Numbered from the stretch's first letter, positions 52,799-62,432 are shown. The stretch: 64,000 nt of DNA from JAAFHB01 sp963677935 (GCA_963677935.2 CAXXEH010000003.1:4960001-5024000), one strand, 5' to 3'. Numbers and translations: made by a program. The notes: generated from the sequence alone by a model not told the origin.

Positions 52799-53047
52799 AC
52801 AAATTTAGCAAAGTATCCGGATTTAAACGGATATGTTTCCGAATGCCTCAAAAATTTAGCAAAGACCATCCTATGTAAAGTAATTTTCATCTTAGTTTGG
52901 ACAAAGTCAATCTACAGTAAAGCAATATTGCTCCATAGTAAAGAATAACACATCTATAGCAGAGTAATATCAATCCATAGTAAAGCGAAACTCATCCCAG
53001 GTCAGGCAAAGTTGACCTTTCCTAAAATAATTAAAATCTAACTTAGA
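52799..53047. repeat. 249-bp direct repeat, right copy, with eight 21-bp units
   Basis: The partner of 50320-50568, of the same length and orientation. Its eight 21-bp units run from 52848 to 53015. It contains TAAATTTG on the minus strand (52800-52807), pointing into the antitoxin gene. Its far end overlaps the last five bases of the gene at 53043. With the left copy it frames a 2.2-kb block of accessory genes. Confidence 0.85.
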
Positions 53048-54344
53048 AAATTTCTGGTAATGCGTAATATGCAACTTCCGCCAGAAAGAATTCAGACATA
53101 TTTATTCTTGAATAATCATAATGGCTAACGACACGCTCAACAATTTCTCTACTAGCACTGTCTCCTGCCAAAGCAATGATTGCAGCAGCGGCAAGAGGAT
53201 TAGTCATGTAAGCCCGTTCATAGTCTTTTCGTTCGCCTAATTTTTCTCTATCTCCCATAGCCGAAAGCTTTCTTGCATCTTCCTGTGTTTTTTGAGGGAA
53301 CCAAGTTGGGTAGCCTTCACGCCAATTGGTGTGTCCGAAAACTTTTGTGTCATTATTATCAAATTTCTGATATTCTTTAATGGCCTCCATTGCATTTTTT
53401 GCATTTTGAACAAGACCGATGCGATAATTCGCCTTAATCGTTTCATCATCTTCCATGGCGAGTAGATGAACCAATGTAGCCTGATTTTTCACGTAGATCC
53501 ATAGTGCGCTTTTGTCAATATTCCCATTGAAGACTGCGTGGTCGATACGGTAACCCGCTGCACAAATTTCTAATCGTGTTTTGTTGGATAATGAAGGTTG
53601 TTCAACTGATCCACGGGGATGTTCGTACAAAGCGGTACAGTATTGTTCAAGCCACAAATTATCATGTGTTAATTGGTGCATCATTCGGAGAACAAACAAA
53701 TAAGCTGTAACTTCGAGATAATTGTTGGATTTCAAATCTCCGCGAAATTCGCCTTTGAAATGGCCATCACATGGAAGTTTCCAGTCTGTTGCCACTAAAG
53801 CAGCTGTAACCTCCCTTAATTTATCCATTACCAATTGACGATGTTCGGTGGTAGGAATCTCGCTCATAAGATAGCTATATAGCCCGAGATACCAGGGAAT
53901 TGTCTGATCAACCGATCCCAGTGGATAATGACATTTCCCATCTGTTCCGACACCTCGTGTCACGAACCCTGCAACATCGGATACTGATGCACATCTCAAT
54001 AGACCGTCGGCCAGACGTCGGGCTTTTTCCCTATCGATTTTTTTTCCGCTTCTTTGACCCCTTTTACACGCTGCAGATAAATACAAACCTGTAAAAAAAG
54101 GGCCATTTTCAATAGGACTCCACCATCCGATTGCATTCGGACGTCCCAATGTACAATCTTCAGGTGTTGGCGTTTCGCCAACAAAATCACGGATTATTCC
54201 ATATTTGTCGATGAATTTTCCCCAGAGCTCTTTATTTGCTTTTTCTATTGCTTTTTGAACCGGAACCGGAGTCCATCCCTGCAATAAAATTGCTGCCGTA
54301 ATACATACAGCAATTATCTTAATGTTGTTATTTATTCGAATCAT
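53043..54344 (-). CDS. Secreted protein of unknown function, SusCD-linked (paralogue 2)
   Basis: A 433-residue protein with a signal peptide (about 1-25, ending QGWTPVPVQ). It has no catalytic motif that I recognise. Aromatic- and glycine-rich stretches such as GWWSPIENGPFFTGLYLSAA, ARRLADGLLRCASVSDVAGF and CDGHFKGEFRGDL, with alternating helical segments, suggest an (alpha/alpha)-barrel fold like many polysaccharide-active enzymes. It is homologous along its full length to the preceding gene product, from which it is separated by 6 bp. It is last in the SusCD unit, so a role in degrading the imported glycan or a related substrate is plausible but unproven. Confidence 0.85.
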   Translation of the reverse strand: MIRINNNIKIIAVCITAAILLQGWTPVPVQKAIEKANKELWGKFIDKYGIIRDFVGETPTPEDCTLGRPNAIGWWSPIENGPFFTGLYLSAACKRGQRSGKKIDREKARRLADGLLRCASVSDVAGFVTRGVGTDGKCHYPLGSVDQTIPWYLGLYSYLMSEIPTTEHRQLVMDKLREVTAALVATDWKLPCDGHFKGEFRGDLKSNNYLEVTAYLFVLRMMHQLTHDNLWLEQYCTALYEHPRGSVEQPSLSNKTRLEICAAGYRIDHAVFNGNIDKSALWIYVKNQATLVHLLAMEDDETIKANYRIGLVQNAKNAMEAIKEYQKFDNNDTKVFGHTNWREGYPTWFPQKTQEDARKLSAMGDREKLGERKDYERAYMTNPLAAAAIIALAGDSASREIVERVVSHYDYSRINMSEFFLAEVAYYALPEIF

Positions 54345-54350
54345 AGGATT

Positions 54351-55640
54351 TCATTCTATTGGTAGTGAATAATATGCTACTTCAGCAAAAAAGAATTCAG
54401 AAAGATTTAGTTTTGAATAATCATAGTGACAGATTGTTTGCTCAACAATTTTTCGATAGGTAGTATCGCCGGATAGAGTAAGTATTGCGGCTGCGGCAAG
54501 GGGATTGGTCATGAATTGTTTTTCATATTCTCTGCGTTCACCTAATTTCGATTTGTCACCCATACCAGAAAGTCTTTCCGCATCAGCCTGGGTTTCCTGA
54601 TAAAACCAATGAGGAAACCCTTCCCTCCATTTTGCATGTCCAAATATCCTATCATCATTATTGTCAAATTTTTTATAGTCACCGATTGCTTCAGAGGCAT
54701 TTTTTGCATTTTGAACAACACCGACGCGATAATTCGCCTTAATCGTTTCATCATCTTCCATGGCAATAAGATAAACCAGTGTTGCCTGATTTTTCACATA
54801 AATCCACAGAGCGCTTTTGTCAATGTTGCCCTTGAAAATTGCGCTATCGATGCGGTAGCCTGCTGCGCATATTTCTATCCGCGTTTTGTCAGATAAAGAG
54901 GGTTGTTCAACTGATCCACGGGGATGTTCATACAAAGCGGTACGGTATTGTTCAAACCATAAATTATCTTGTGTTATTTGGTGCATCATTCGAAGAATAA
55001 ACAAATAGGCAGTAACTTCGAGATAATTTTTGGATTTCAAATCTCCGCGAAATTCACCCTTGAAATGACCATCGCAAGGAAGATTCCAGTCAAATGACGC
55101 TAAAGCAGATGTTACTTCCCGTAATTTGGCCAGTATTAATTGGCGATGTTCGGTGGTAGGAATATCGCTCATAAGATAGCGATATAATCCGAGATACCAT
55201 GGAATTGTTTGGTCTATGGATCCCAATGGATAATGGCATTGCCCATCCGACCCAACGCCTCTTACAATAAATCCCGGTACATCAGAAACGGAAGCACATC
55301 TCAAAAGGCCGTCTGCTAAATATTTCGCCTTTCCTCTATCTTCTTGACTTCTGCGAGCTCTTTCGCACATTGCAGGTAAATACAAACCTGTGAAAAACGC
55401 CCCATCTGATATAGGCGTTCGCCATCCTATTGAGTTAGGACGACCAATTGTACAGTCTTCAGGAGTTGGAGTTTCTCCAACATATCCATGTATAATGCCA
55501 TATTGATCTACAAATTTCTCCCAAAGCTCCTGATGGGCTTGTACCACAGCATTATCAACAGCCGATGGTATGGTAGATGACTGCAACAAAACAAGCGCTA
55601 ATATACATGGAACGATTATAGAATAGTATGTTCTTATCAT
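54351..55640 (-). CDS. Secreted protein of unknown function, SusCD-linked (paralogue 1)
   Basis: About 429 residues from the ATG at 55640 (MIRTYYSIIVPCILALVLLQ), which gives a clean signal peptide; the frame is open to 55679. Long runs are identical to the downstream paralogue, including PTPEDCT, the DQTIPWYLGLY block, GHFKGEFRGDLKS and TNPLAAAAI. Candidate acid/base residues (Asp/Glu in YGIIHGYVGETPTPEDC and PCDGHFKGEFRGD) are kept in both copies. It follows SusD by 74 bp on the same strand. I see no match to a glycoside hydrolase or lyase family that I can name. Confidence 0.85.
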   Translation of the reverse strand: MIRTYYSIIVPCILALVLLQSSTIPSAVDNAVVQAHQELWEKFVDQYGIIHGYVGETPTPEDCTIGRPNSIGWRTPISDGAFFTGLYLPAMCERARRSQEDRGKAKYLADGLLRCASVSDVPGFIVRGVGSDGQCHYPLGSIDQTIPWYLGLYRYLMSDIPTTEHRQLILAKLREVTSALASFDWNLPCDGHFKGEFRGDLKSKNYLEVTAYLFILRMMHQITQDNLWFEQYRTALYEHPRGSVEQPSLSDKTRIEICAAGYRIDSAIFKGNIDKSALWIYVKNQATLVYLIAMEDDETIKANYRVGVVQNAKNASEAIGDYKKFDNNDDRIFGHAKWREGFPHWFYQETQADAERLSGMGDKSKLGERREYEKQFMTNPLAAAAILTLSGDTTYRKIVEQTICHYDYSKLNLSEFFFAEVAYYSLPIE

Positions 55641-55714
55641 GAGTAAACTAGTGCTTAATTTGGAATGCCTGCCAAACACTTAACAGGCATTCCATGAATA
55701 GATTTAATATTGGC

Positions 55715-57532
55715 TTATTTTCCGGCAACCCAACCCGGATTCTGCACAAGTTTCGGATTCATCATGAGTTCTTCAATCGGAATCGGGAAATAATACTGCT
55801 TGGGTTCAATAAATGTTCTGCCATTTGGCAAGGACTTTTGATAAGGGGCTAAATATCCTTTGGTGTCTAAATAAACGTCTGTCCCAACCCGCACTGTGGG
55901 ATATTGATATTTATTAAATTTCATTCCTTTGATTGCTTCTGGTGCAAGAAGTAACTTCCCTGCCTTCCAACGGATAAGATCATCCCATCTGAAATTTTCA
56001 AATACAAATTCTACCCTTCTTTCTCGCCTGATTTCCCGAATTAATGGAGACGGAGTATATCCGCAATATGTCTGGTATCTGGCATCCAGTTGAGGGTCAT
56101 TGGGAATATTACTAAGTTTCAAGTGAGGCATTCCTACCCTATCCCGCAACTTATTCACGGTATTGTCCAGATCAATCTGAGTGCATTGTCCAAGTTCTGC
56201 TTTAGCCTCTGCACTGATCAATAAGGCTTCTGCATATCTGAAAACAGGACATGGCATTACTCCATTCGTTAACTGTTCAACTTCTGTCAGATCCACTTTC
56301 CAGAATTTTATCGGCCAATATCCAGTTGGAGAAGGATATTCGTCGCCAGAGCCTCTGATTGGAGGCATCATCTTATTATAGCCCGATCCACGGTCTAATA
56401 ATGAATTTGATAGTTGAAGATCAAGCGCATATTCTCCCGGAATACTGATAGTCTGATGTAATCGCGGGTCTCTGTTGACAACTTCGCTTTGAATGCTGTC
56501 ATCTCCATGATACAAAGGACTAAGGCTAATGGGCAACCCATCGGAACATAGGTACTCCTCAACCATTGATTTGGAGAAACCAGCCAGATTATATGACTGA
56601 TGCCATGCATAATACCGAAGGAATCCATGGCCTAATAATCCAGAGGAATACCTTTTCCACAAGATGACTTCAGAATGATTATCATACTGATTCTGAACAA
56701 ATAATTCATGATAATCCTTTCCCGGATTTCCTGTGGTCCAGATTGAATAGTGATTCGAGCTCATCAACTCATTGCTGGCATTGAGGGCTTCCTGCAGAAA
56801 TTTATTTCCGGAAAGGCCTATTTCCGTGTGATATTTCCGGAATGTACCTTCAAATAGGCATATGCGGGCTTTTAAGAGCAATGCCATATCTTTGTTTATG
56901 CGATCCTTTTTTTCCGATCCTTTGGCCGGGAGCCATTCTAAAGCTTTATTTATGGTAACAAGTACTGAATCCATCAGTTCGTTCCGAGGTGTCCTTGCGT
57001 TGTATAATTCTCCAGAATTTGTTTGCAATGGTTTGGAAAACCATGGAACTTCCCCAAAAATCTTAACCTTTTCAAAGTAATCCCATGCTTTGAAAAACAG
57101 GATTTCACCGGCATACATCTGCTTTATGTTTTGTGTAACTTCGGCTTTTTGATAGTTGACAAGGAAATTGTTCAAGGCTCGCATTTGTGTCCAGTTCCAA
57201 CCTCCACTACCAGCGGCAGTGGTTTCAATATAGGTTCCGTTGACCATTTTGACCATCGAATAATCTGTGGAAACGCTGTTGTCGGAATGGACATCTCCAT
57301 ATGGGATGGCCGGTCCTTCATATCCCCACGGAACAGATATGGAGAGGGCCCCGTCAAAGCCCTGGATAAAACTGGCATAAAACGGATTACAATACAGTTG
57401 CAGGTCAGATTCGCTTTTCCAATAGGTCTGATCCGTAATGCTATCCAAAGGGTACCGTTCCATAAATTCATCGTTGCATGCTGTCAATAACAACAAGGAA
57501 AAAATTACCGATATACAATATTTATAGTTCAT
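55715..57532 (-). CDS. susD: RagB/SusD-family outer-membrane nutrient-binding lipoprotein
   Basis: A 605-residue SusD-like protein. The lipoprotein signal, SVIFSLLLLTACNDEFMERY, has its lipobox Cys at residue 19. The body shows the family pattern: MERYPLDSITDQTYWKSESD, MYAGEILFFKAWDYFEKVKI (SusD helical region, tetratricopeptide-like), NKDMALLLKARICLFEGTFR, PVFRYAEALLISAEAKAELG, and the C-terminal IRRERRVEFVFENFRWDDLI with KQYYFPIPIEEL. It sits on the cell surface as the lid of the adjacent SusC transporter, captures glycan and closes over the channel. SusC precedes it by 44 bp. Confidence 0.95.
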   Translation of the reverse strand: MNYKYCISVIFSLLLLTACNDEFMERYPLDSITDQTYWKSESDLQLYCNPFYASFIQGFDGALSISVPWGYEGPAIPYGDVHSDNSVSTDYSMVKMVNGTYIETTAAGSGGWNWTQMRALNNFLVNYQKAEVTQNIKQMYAGEILFFKAWDYFEKVKIFGEVPWFSKPLQTNSGELYNARTPRNELMDSVLVTINKALEWLPAKGSEKKDRINKDMALLLKARICLFEGTFRKYHTEIGLSGNKFLQEALNASNELMSSNHYSIWTTGNPGKDYHELFVQNQYDNHSEVILWKRYSSGLLGHGFLRYYAWHQSYNLAGFSKSMVEEYLCSDGLPISLSPLYHGDDSIQSEVVNRDPRLHQTISIPGEYALDLQLSNSLLDRGSGYNKMMPPIRGSGDEYPSPTGYWPIKFWKVDLTEVEQLTNGVMPCPVFRYAEALLISAEAKAELGQCTQIDLDNTVNKLRDRVGMPHLKLSNIPNDPQLDARYQTYCGYTPSPLIREIRRERRVEFVFENFRWDDLIRWKAGKLLLAPEAIKGMKFNKYQYPTVRVGTDVYLDTKGYLAPYQKSLPNGRTFIEPKQYYFPIPIEELMMNPKLVQNPGWVAGK

Positions 57533-57576
57533 AATAATGTCTTTATTAAAAGCTAATTGAAATAGTTTATTTACAA

Positions 57577-60500
57577 TTAAAATGTTACCTGTACCCCAAA
57601 CGTATAGGAATGTAACATTGGATAGGCATCGCCCATCAATTCGGGATCCAATACATCAGGCACTTTGCTTACAGTTAGCAAGTTGTATCCCGAAACATAG
57701 ACCCTCAGCCGACTGACCGCTAATTTCTTTGAAAGCTGCTGTGGCAACGTATATCCCAAGGTCAGGTTTTTTAAACGGGTATAGGCGGCATTGAGCAAAT
57801 ACCTGGACTGCACTTCCTTGTTTTTCAGGGCAGGTTTGAATGCGGGGAAGAATGCGTCGGCCCGTTCGGAAGTCCATGAATGGTAATAAGTATATTTTGT
57901 TCCAGACCCACCATTGATGTTGCTTCCTTTGATCAATCCCCAGTAATAATAACTATCTGTCCAATAGTCTCTTTTCCCTGTCCCCTGCCAGAACATGTTT
58001 AAATCAAAATTTTTCCAGGCAAGATCAATGTTCACCCCAAATTGATAGCGCGGTGTTGAATTCCCAATGATTTTTTTGTCGCCAGGGTCTTCAACAGTGG
58101 TTGCGCCATAACCTATTTCTGCATCGTCATTTAAATTTTTATATTGGACATCTCCAGGCCTCCAGACACCCCCATTGATCTTTTTCTGACTCGGGGCACT
58201 TGCAATTTCATCGTAGGTTTGAAAAATACCTTCTGTTTCATATCCCCAAATTTCTCCCATCTTTTTGCCTTCATAAAGGGAGGAAATCAGTTTTTGGGGA
58301 TTTCCCGAATAACTAATAATTTCTGATTGGTAATCGGAAAGAAGAAACGTGACATTATAGTTAAGGCCATTTTTTAGCCGGTCATTCCATCTGGCAGAAA
58401 ATTCCCATCCAGTTGTTTTCATGCTTCCCGAATTTTGATTGGGGACAGATGTTCCCAATACAGAAGGCAATTTTTCGGCCGAAGTAAGTATATCCTTGGT
58501 TTTTCTATTGTACCAATCATAATTCAAGGTTAGCTTGTCAAACATTGTAACATCTATCCCAAAGTCTAAGGTTGATGCCGTTTCCCAGGTTAAATCGGTA
58601 CTGACAAGACCGGAAGGTGTAATCCCAATTGGCCTCGTGCCATTGATGATATACCCTACTTGAGAAGTCAAACCATAAGTAGAAATATAAGCATAGTTGT
58701 TTACATCCTGGTTCCCTAAACTACCATAAGAAGCTCTTAACTTGAGGTTAGGAATTATTGGTTTTAACCCTGCCATGAAATTTTCCTCCGACATTCTCCA
58801 TCCCGCAGAAAAAGACGGGAAAAATTTGAATCGGCTATCTTTGGGAAACTTGGAGGTTCCGTCATATCGTCCGTTCATCTCGAAAAGGTATTTCTTGTCA
58901 AAAATATAATTGAACCTGCCGAAAGCGCCCCTGATGGCCCAGTGGGACTCACCGTCCCCGATCGTCTTCACACCTGAAGCCAGCTGTAGTACCGGGATGT
59001 TATCGGAGACTAGATCCAACCCCTGCGCCCATAGGTTTTCGTTCTGGAACAATTCCTGGTTGAAACCTGCAACAATAGCTAAGTCGTGCTTCCCGGCGAA
59101 ATCTTTTGAAAAATCAAAGTAGGCATTATAAACAAAGTAATCATTTTGTGAATGCGTTTTCTTTACAGTCGAGTTTCCCTCGCTGGCACGAGGTGTCCAC
59201 GATCTGTCAATACTTGGGAAATACGGCAGAAACAGTTTTTCATTATTATTGATGGTCCTATAAGCAAAATCCGTCTTAAAATTAAGACCTTCAATAATTT
59301 TGACTGTTGCACCAGCCTTCAACATTAAGGTTCCTGATTTCGTTTTAATATTACCCTGCATGCCATTAGCAAAATTAGCGGTCAACCTTTCACCTACAGG
59401 AGAATCTAAAGGTGTATCTAAAGGTGTCATTAAGTTTCTCCATCCCTGCATGGCCATAAATTCAAAATAATTTGCGGTTTCGACATACCCGCCGAACCCA
59501 CTCGGTATTTGTGAATTATACAGGGTGTACATCGCTTTGGTATCCAATTTTAGCCAATTAGCAATCTCAGTCGAAAATCCCAGTGAGGCATTGTAAGTTT
59601 TTTTAAAATCCTGGTTCTGTTTCATGACCCCATCCTGATCACGGTATCCAAAGGAGGCATAATAATTACTTTTTGAGCTTCCCCCTGATACGGACAAAAC
59701 ATGATTTTGCATCGGTGTGCTACTGCGGATAACTTCTTTCCATGGATTGACATTACCAACCCAGACGATTGCGCTACCATTCATATAATAACTCGGAGAT
59801 GTCGCGGAATTATTATAGTAGTTTTTTATCTGAGTTAATTTGTATTCATCATCAGCTGAAGGATTCCCTCCGTCTAAAGTCGCCGCATTCATCACAGCTT
59901 CCTGATATTCTACAGAATTCAGCAATCCGGGGTCGCTGATAGGCACTTGTACCTGAGAACTTCCTGAATACGATATTTTTGGAGCAGAATCCGTACTCCC
60001 TTTTTTTGTAGTTATTAAAATTACTCCATACGCAGCTCTTGCGCCATAAATTGCTGAGGCAGAAGCATCTTTTATAACGGATATGTTATCGATGTCGTCC
60101 GGATTAAGATCGTTTACATCCATCGGAACTCCATCTACCAAAATCAACGGAGAGCCTGTTTGAAAACTTCCCCCGGAAAAGGAGGTGCCTCCTCTTATAT
60201 TGTAAGAGGCATGGGTTACAGGATTTCCATTGGGTATTGATACATTGAGATTAGGAATTAACCCTTGTAATGCTTGACCCAAATTCGAAACAGATTTATT
60301 TGCCAAATCCTTAGAGGTAACTTGTTCTACGGCACCCGTCAAGTTTACTTTTTTCTGTGTACCGTACCCAACTGCGACAACTTCTTCAAGCCCAATTGCA
60401 CCTTCTGCCAAAACTACATTAATAGAGGTTTGAGTACCTATTTTAATTTCCTGAGTTTTCATACCCACAAACGAGAATTGCAAAGTTGCATTTTCAGAGA

Positions 60501-61038
60501 CATTGGCCAGTGAGTAAATACCATTGTTGTCCGTTATTACACCTACTGTCGTTCCTTTTACCACGACAGAAACACCGGGGAGTGATGCACCAGATTGATC
60601 GGTCACTTTTCCCGTCACCTTTTTTTGCTGCTGGCCAGCCGAAGATGCTCCATCTATATTATTTGCTTCGGGTGTTGCCAAAACGATCTGCCGCCCCTTT
60701 ACAGTATAGCTCACATCGGTGCCTTCGAAAATCTTATCCAATATTTTTTCAATCGTACTCCCCCTTACCTCGAGATTAACTTCCCGGTTGACATCAATCA
60801 GCTTTTCGGAGTAGAGGAAGAAAAATTCACTCTGGTTTTCAATTACTCCCAAAGCTTCTTTCACCTTGGCATTTTTCAGATCCAAAGAGAGTTTGGTTGT
60901 CTGGGAATAGGACTCCGAAGCCATAGCCCCCAAAAACGAAAACAGAATTACACACAGCGTTAGTTTCATTTTCAATAAGATTTTTGCTGCTCCAGGAAAT
61001 GTTTTCCCGGGAGCATCACCCTGCAATTTTTTTTTCAT
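57577..61038 (-). CDS. susC: SusC/RagA-family TonB-linked outer-membrane transporter with STN domain
   Basis: A 1153-residue TonB-dependent channel. Order: signal peptide (to about 45), STN domain (about 50-120, LSLDLKNAKVKEALGVIENQ), carboxypeptidase-like beta domain (about 138-215, VTGKVTDQSGASLPGVSVVV), SusC linker EEVVAVGYGTQKKVNLTGAV, plug with LVDGVPMDVNDLNPDDI and IKDASASAIYGARAAYGVIL, then the barrel to the C-terminal Phe (SYTFGVQVTF). The STN domain is found in transporters that signal to a FecR-type anti-sigma factor, and such a gene is directly upstream. It imports an oligosaccharide bound by SusD. Confidence 0.95.
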   Translation of the reverse strand: MKKKLQGDAPGKTFPGAAKILLKMKLTLCVILFSFLGAMASESYSQTTKLSLDLKNAKVKEALGVIENQSEFFFLYSEKLIDVNREVNLEVRGSTIEKILDKIFEGTDVSYTVKGRQIVLATPEANNIDGASSAGQQQKKVTGKVTDQSGASLPGVSVVVKGTTVGVITDNNGIYSLANVSENATLQFSFVGMKTQEIKIGTQTSINVVLAEGAIGLEEVVAVGYGTQKKVNLTGAVEQVTSKDLANKSVSNLGQALQGLIPNLNVSIPNGNPVTHASYNIRGGTSFSGGSFQTGSPLILVDGVPMDVNDLNPDDIDNISVIKDASASAIYGARAAYGVILITTKKGSTDSAPKISYSGSSQVQVPISDPGLLNSVEYQEAVMNAATLDGGNPSADDEYKLTQIKNYYNNSATSPSYYMNGSAIVWVGNVNPWKEVIRSSTPMQNHVLSVSGGSSKSNYYASFGYRDQDGVMKQNQDFKKTYNASLGFSTEIANWLKLDTKAMYTLYNSQIPSGFGGYVETANYFEFMAMQGWRNLMTPLDTPLDSPVGERLTANFANGMQGNIKTKSGTLMLKAGATVKIIEGLNFKTDFAYRTINNNEKLFLPYFPSIDRSWTPRASEGNSTVKKTHSQNDYFVYNAYFDFSKDFAGKHDLAIVAGFNQELFQNENLWAQGLDLVSDNIPVLQLASGVKTIGDGESHWAIRGAFGRFNYIFDKKYLFEMNGRYDGTSKFPKDSRFKFFPSFSAGWRMSEENFMAGLKPIIPNLKLRASYGSLGNQDVNNYAYISTYGLTSQVGYIINGTRPIGITPSGLVSTDLTWETASTLDFGIDVTMFDKLTLNYDWYNRKTKDILTSAEKLPSVLGTSVPNQNSGSMKTTGWEFSARWNDRLKNGLNYNVTFLLSDYQSEIISYSGNPQKLISSLYEGKKMGEIWGYETEGIFQTYDEIASAPSQKKINGGVWRPGDVQYKNLNDDAEIGYGATTVEDPGDKKIIGNSTPRYQFGVNIDLAWKNFDLNMFWQGTGKRDYWTDSYYYWGLIKGSNINGGSGTKYTYYHSWTSERADAFFPAFKPALKNKEVQSRYLLNAAYTRLKNLTLGYTLPQQLSKKLAVSRLRVYVSGYNLLTVSKVPDVLDPELMGDAYPMLHSYTFGVQVTF

Positions 61039-61067
61039 ACATTTGTTTTGATAATGATTTAATAATT

Positions 61068-61085
61068 GTCAAAATATTTTTTGAC
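61068..61085. promoter_or_regulatory. Palindrome upstream of susC
   Basis: GTCAAAA-TATT-TTTTGAC is a perfect 7-bp inverted repeat, 30 bp upstream of the SusC start. It could be part of the ECF-dependent promoter region or an operator; nothing more can be said from sequence. Confidence 0.35.
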
Positions 61086-61188
61086 GTTTTTTGAATCTCA
61101 GGCAGGAAGATGGTTGCACATTTTCCTGCTTTTTTTGTATTCACAACTGATTTTTATCTCATAGGCAGTTTATTTAGTTATTAGATGA

Positions 61189-62259
61189 TTAGCGTTTAAT
61201 CTTTGTGGGGTGTTTCAACCCGATTAATACTTTTTGTTTTGAGAAACTGCCATCGGATAATTTTTCCCGTAAAGTAAGCTGATAGCTTACAGGGGTGGCT
61301 AAAGTCATTAGCTCAAGAACCTGGGGTAATGTTTCGTCCATAAAAGTGGCAGTAAAAGTAAATTCATTCACTTTTACATTGGTAATTTCCACTTCAACAT
61401 TATACCACCGGGCCAGCTTTTTGGCGACATCTTCAACCCTTTCGTTTTTAAATACCAGCAGGCCATCTTTCCATGCTGTATTTTTTTCGGTATTCCCTGA
61501 ATCAAGGGTATAAACATTTTTTTGTGTATCGAACTTTAAACATTCACCAGGCGATAATGCCTTTATTTCGTGGTTCGTTAATCTTTCATACAGAATAACC
61601 TTACCCTCAACAAGTGTCGTCTCAATATGATCATCGCCAGGATAGGCGCTGACATTAAATGCTGTTCCCGTAGCTATCACATCCAAACGGTTTGTCCCGA
61701 CAATAAATGGCACTTTCGCATTGTGAGCCACCTCAAAATAAGCTTCGCCCGTTAAAAAAACTTTACGGTTTTCACCTTCGAACCGATGCGGATATTTCAA
61801 CTTACTGCCATGATTTAACCAAACCTTTGTACCATCACCCAACTCGATATGCATCCGTGAACCGGCTGGAGCTACCACTTCAAAGTCATTTAAATTTGCC
61901 GCAAAACGGTCTTTATCCTGAAGATAGGTGTAAAACAACAAGGTTAAAACGGGTAAAAGAAGGAATGCAGCAGCACGTGTTAAGATTGACAAAATCCTGT
62001 TCTCGGCCCGTGCTTTTTGAATGACTAACTGTGCGGAATTCTGGTTAATGTTGATGTGGTGATGAATTTTATCCAATACCCGGGTATATTTTCCCCTTTC
62101 AACAGGTCCGGCTTCGGGTTCGAATTCGTCCCAGACATCTTGCACCATCCCTCGGTCGGACGCGTCAAGTGAGTCCTCCCTGAGCCACAAAAGGAGCCTT
62201 TCGAATTCCTTTTCGGAGCAATTGCCCTGCAAATATTTTATAAAAATCTCTTTTGTCAT
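61189..62259 (-). CDS. FecR-family anti-sigma factor
   Basis: A 356-residue regulator. The cytoplasmic N-terminus (about 1-85, FIKYLQGNCSEKEFERLLLW) binds the ECF factor. One membrane segment lies at about 90-112 (ILTRAAAFLLLPVLTLLFYT). The FecR domain (about 122-225) contains VVAPAGSRMHIELGDGTKVW, HGSKLKYPHRFEG and VFLTGEAYFEVAHN. The C-terminal part (about 280-350, VEDVAKKLARWYNVEVEITN) is the domain that contacts the STN domain of SusC. It releases the sigma factor when SusC is occupied. It is encoded between the ECF gene and SusC. Confidence 0.94.
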   Translation of the reverse strand: MTKEIFIKYLQGNCSEKEFERLLLWLREDSLDASDRGMVQDVWDEFEPEAGPVERGKYTRVLDKIHHHININQNSAQLVIQKARAENRILSILTRAAAFLLLPVLTLLFYTYLQDKDRFAANLNDFEVVAPAGSRMHIELGDGTKVWLNHGSKLKYPHRFEGENRKVFLTGEAYFEVAHNAKVPFIVGTNRLDVIATGTAFNVSAYPGDDHIETTLVEGKVILYERLTNHEIKALSPGECLKFDTQKNVYTLDSGNTEKNTAWKDGLLVFKNERVEDVAKKLARWYNVEVEITNVKVNEFTFTATFMDETLPQVLELMTLATPVSYQLTLREKLSDGSFSKQKVLIGLKHPTKIKR

Positions 62260-62404
62260 ACTGAAGATGTGTTCTGTAAAACTAATCTGTATTTACCAGC
62301 TATTCAATCGCTCTGTGAAATGATGGTTATATCCCCAAATAAAAGATTGTTTCGAACAGTGAAACGTTCAACTTTGGGGACACCACTATCTCAATTTGAA
62401 AAAA

Positions 62405-62432
62405 AATCATTTTTTCTCAAAAAAAGATGATT
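62405..62432. terminator. Hairpin between ECF sigma and anti-sigma genes
   Basis: AATCAT (62405-62410) and ATGATT (62427-62432) flank runs of T and A that extend the stem. It lies 100 bp downstream of the sigma stop and 145 bp upstream of the FecR start. It may be a weak terminator or attenuator. The rest of this 272-bp gap shows no gene. Confidence 0.35.

Noticed and set aside
61102..61136. Stem GCAGGAA/TTCCTGC followed by seven T, shaped like an intrinsic terminator on the plus strand
   Set aside because: No plus-strand gene ends here. On the transcribed minus strand the T-tract is on the wrong side, so it cannot terminate the FecR or SusC transcripts in the usual way.
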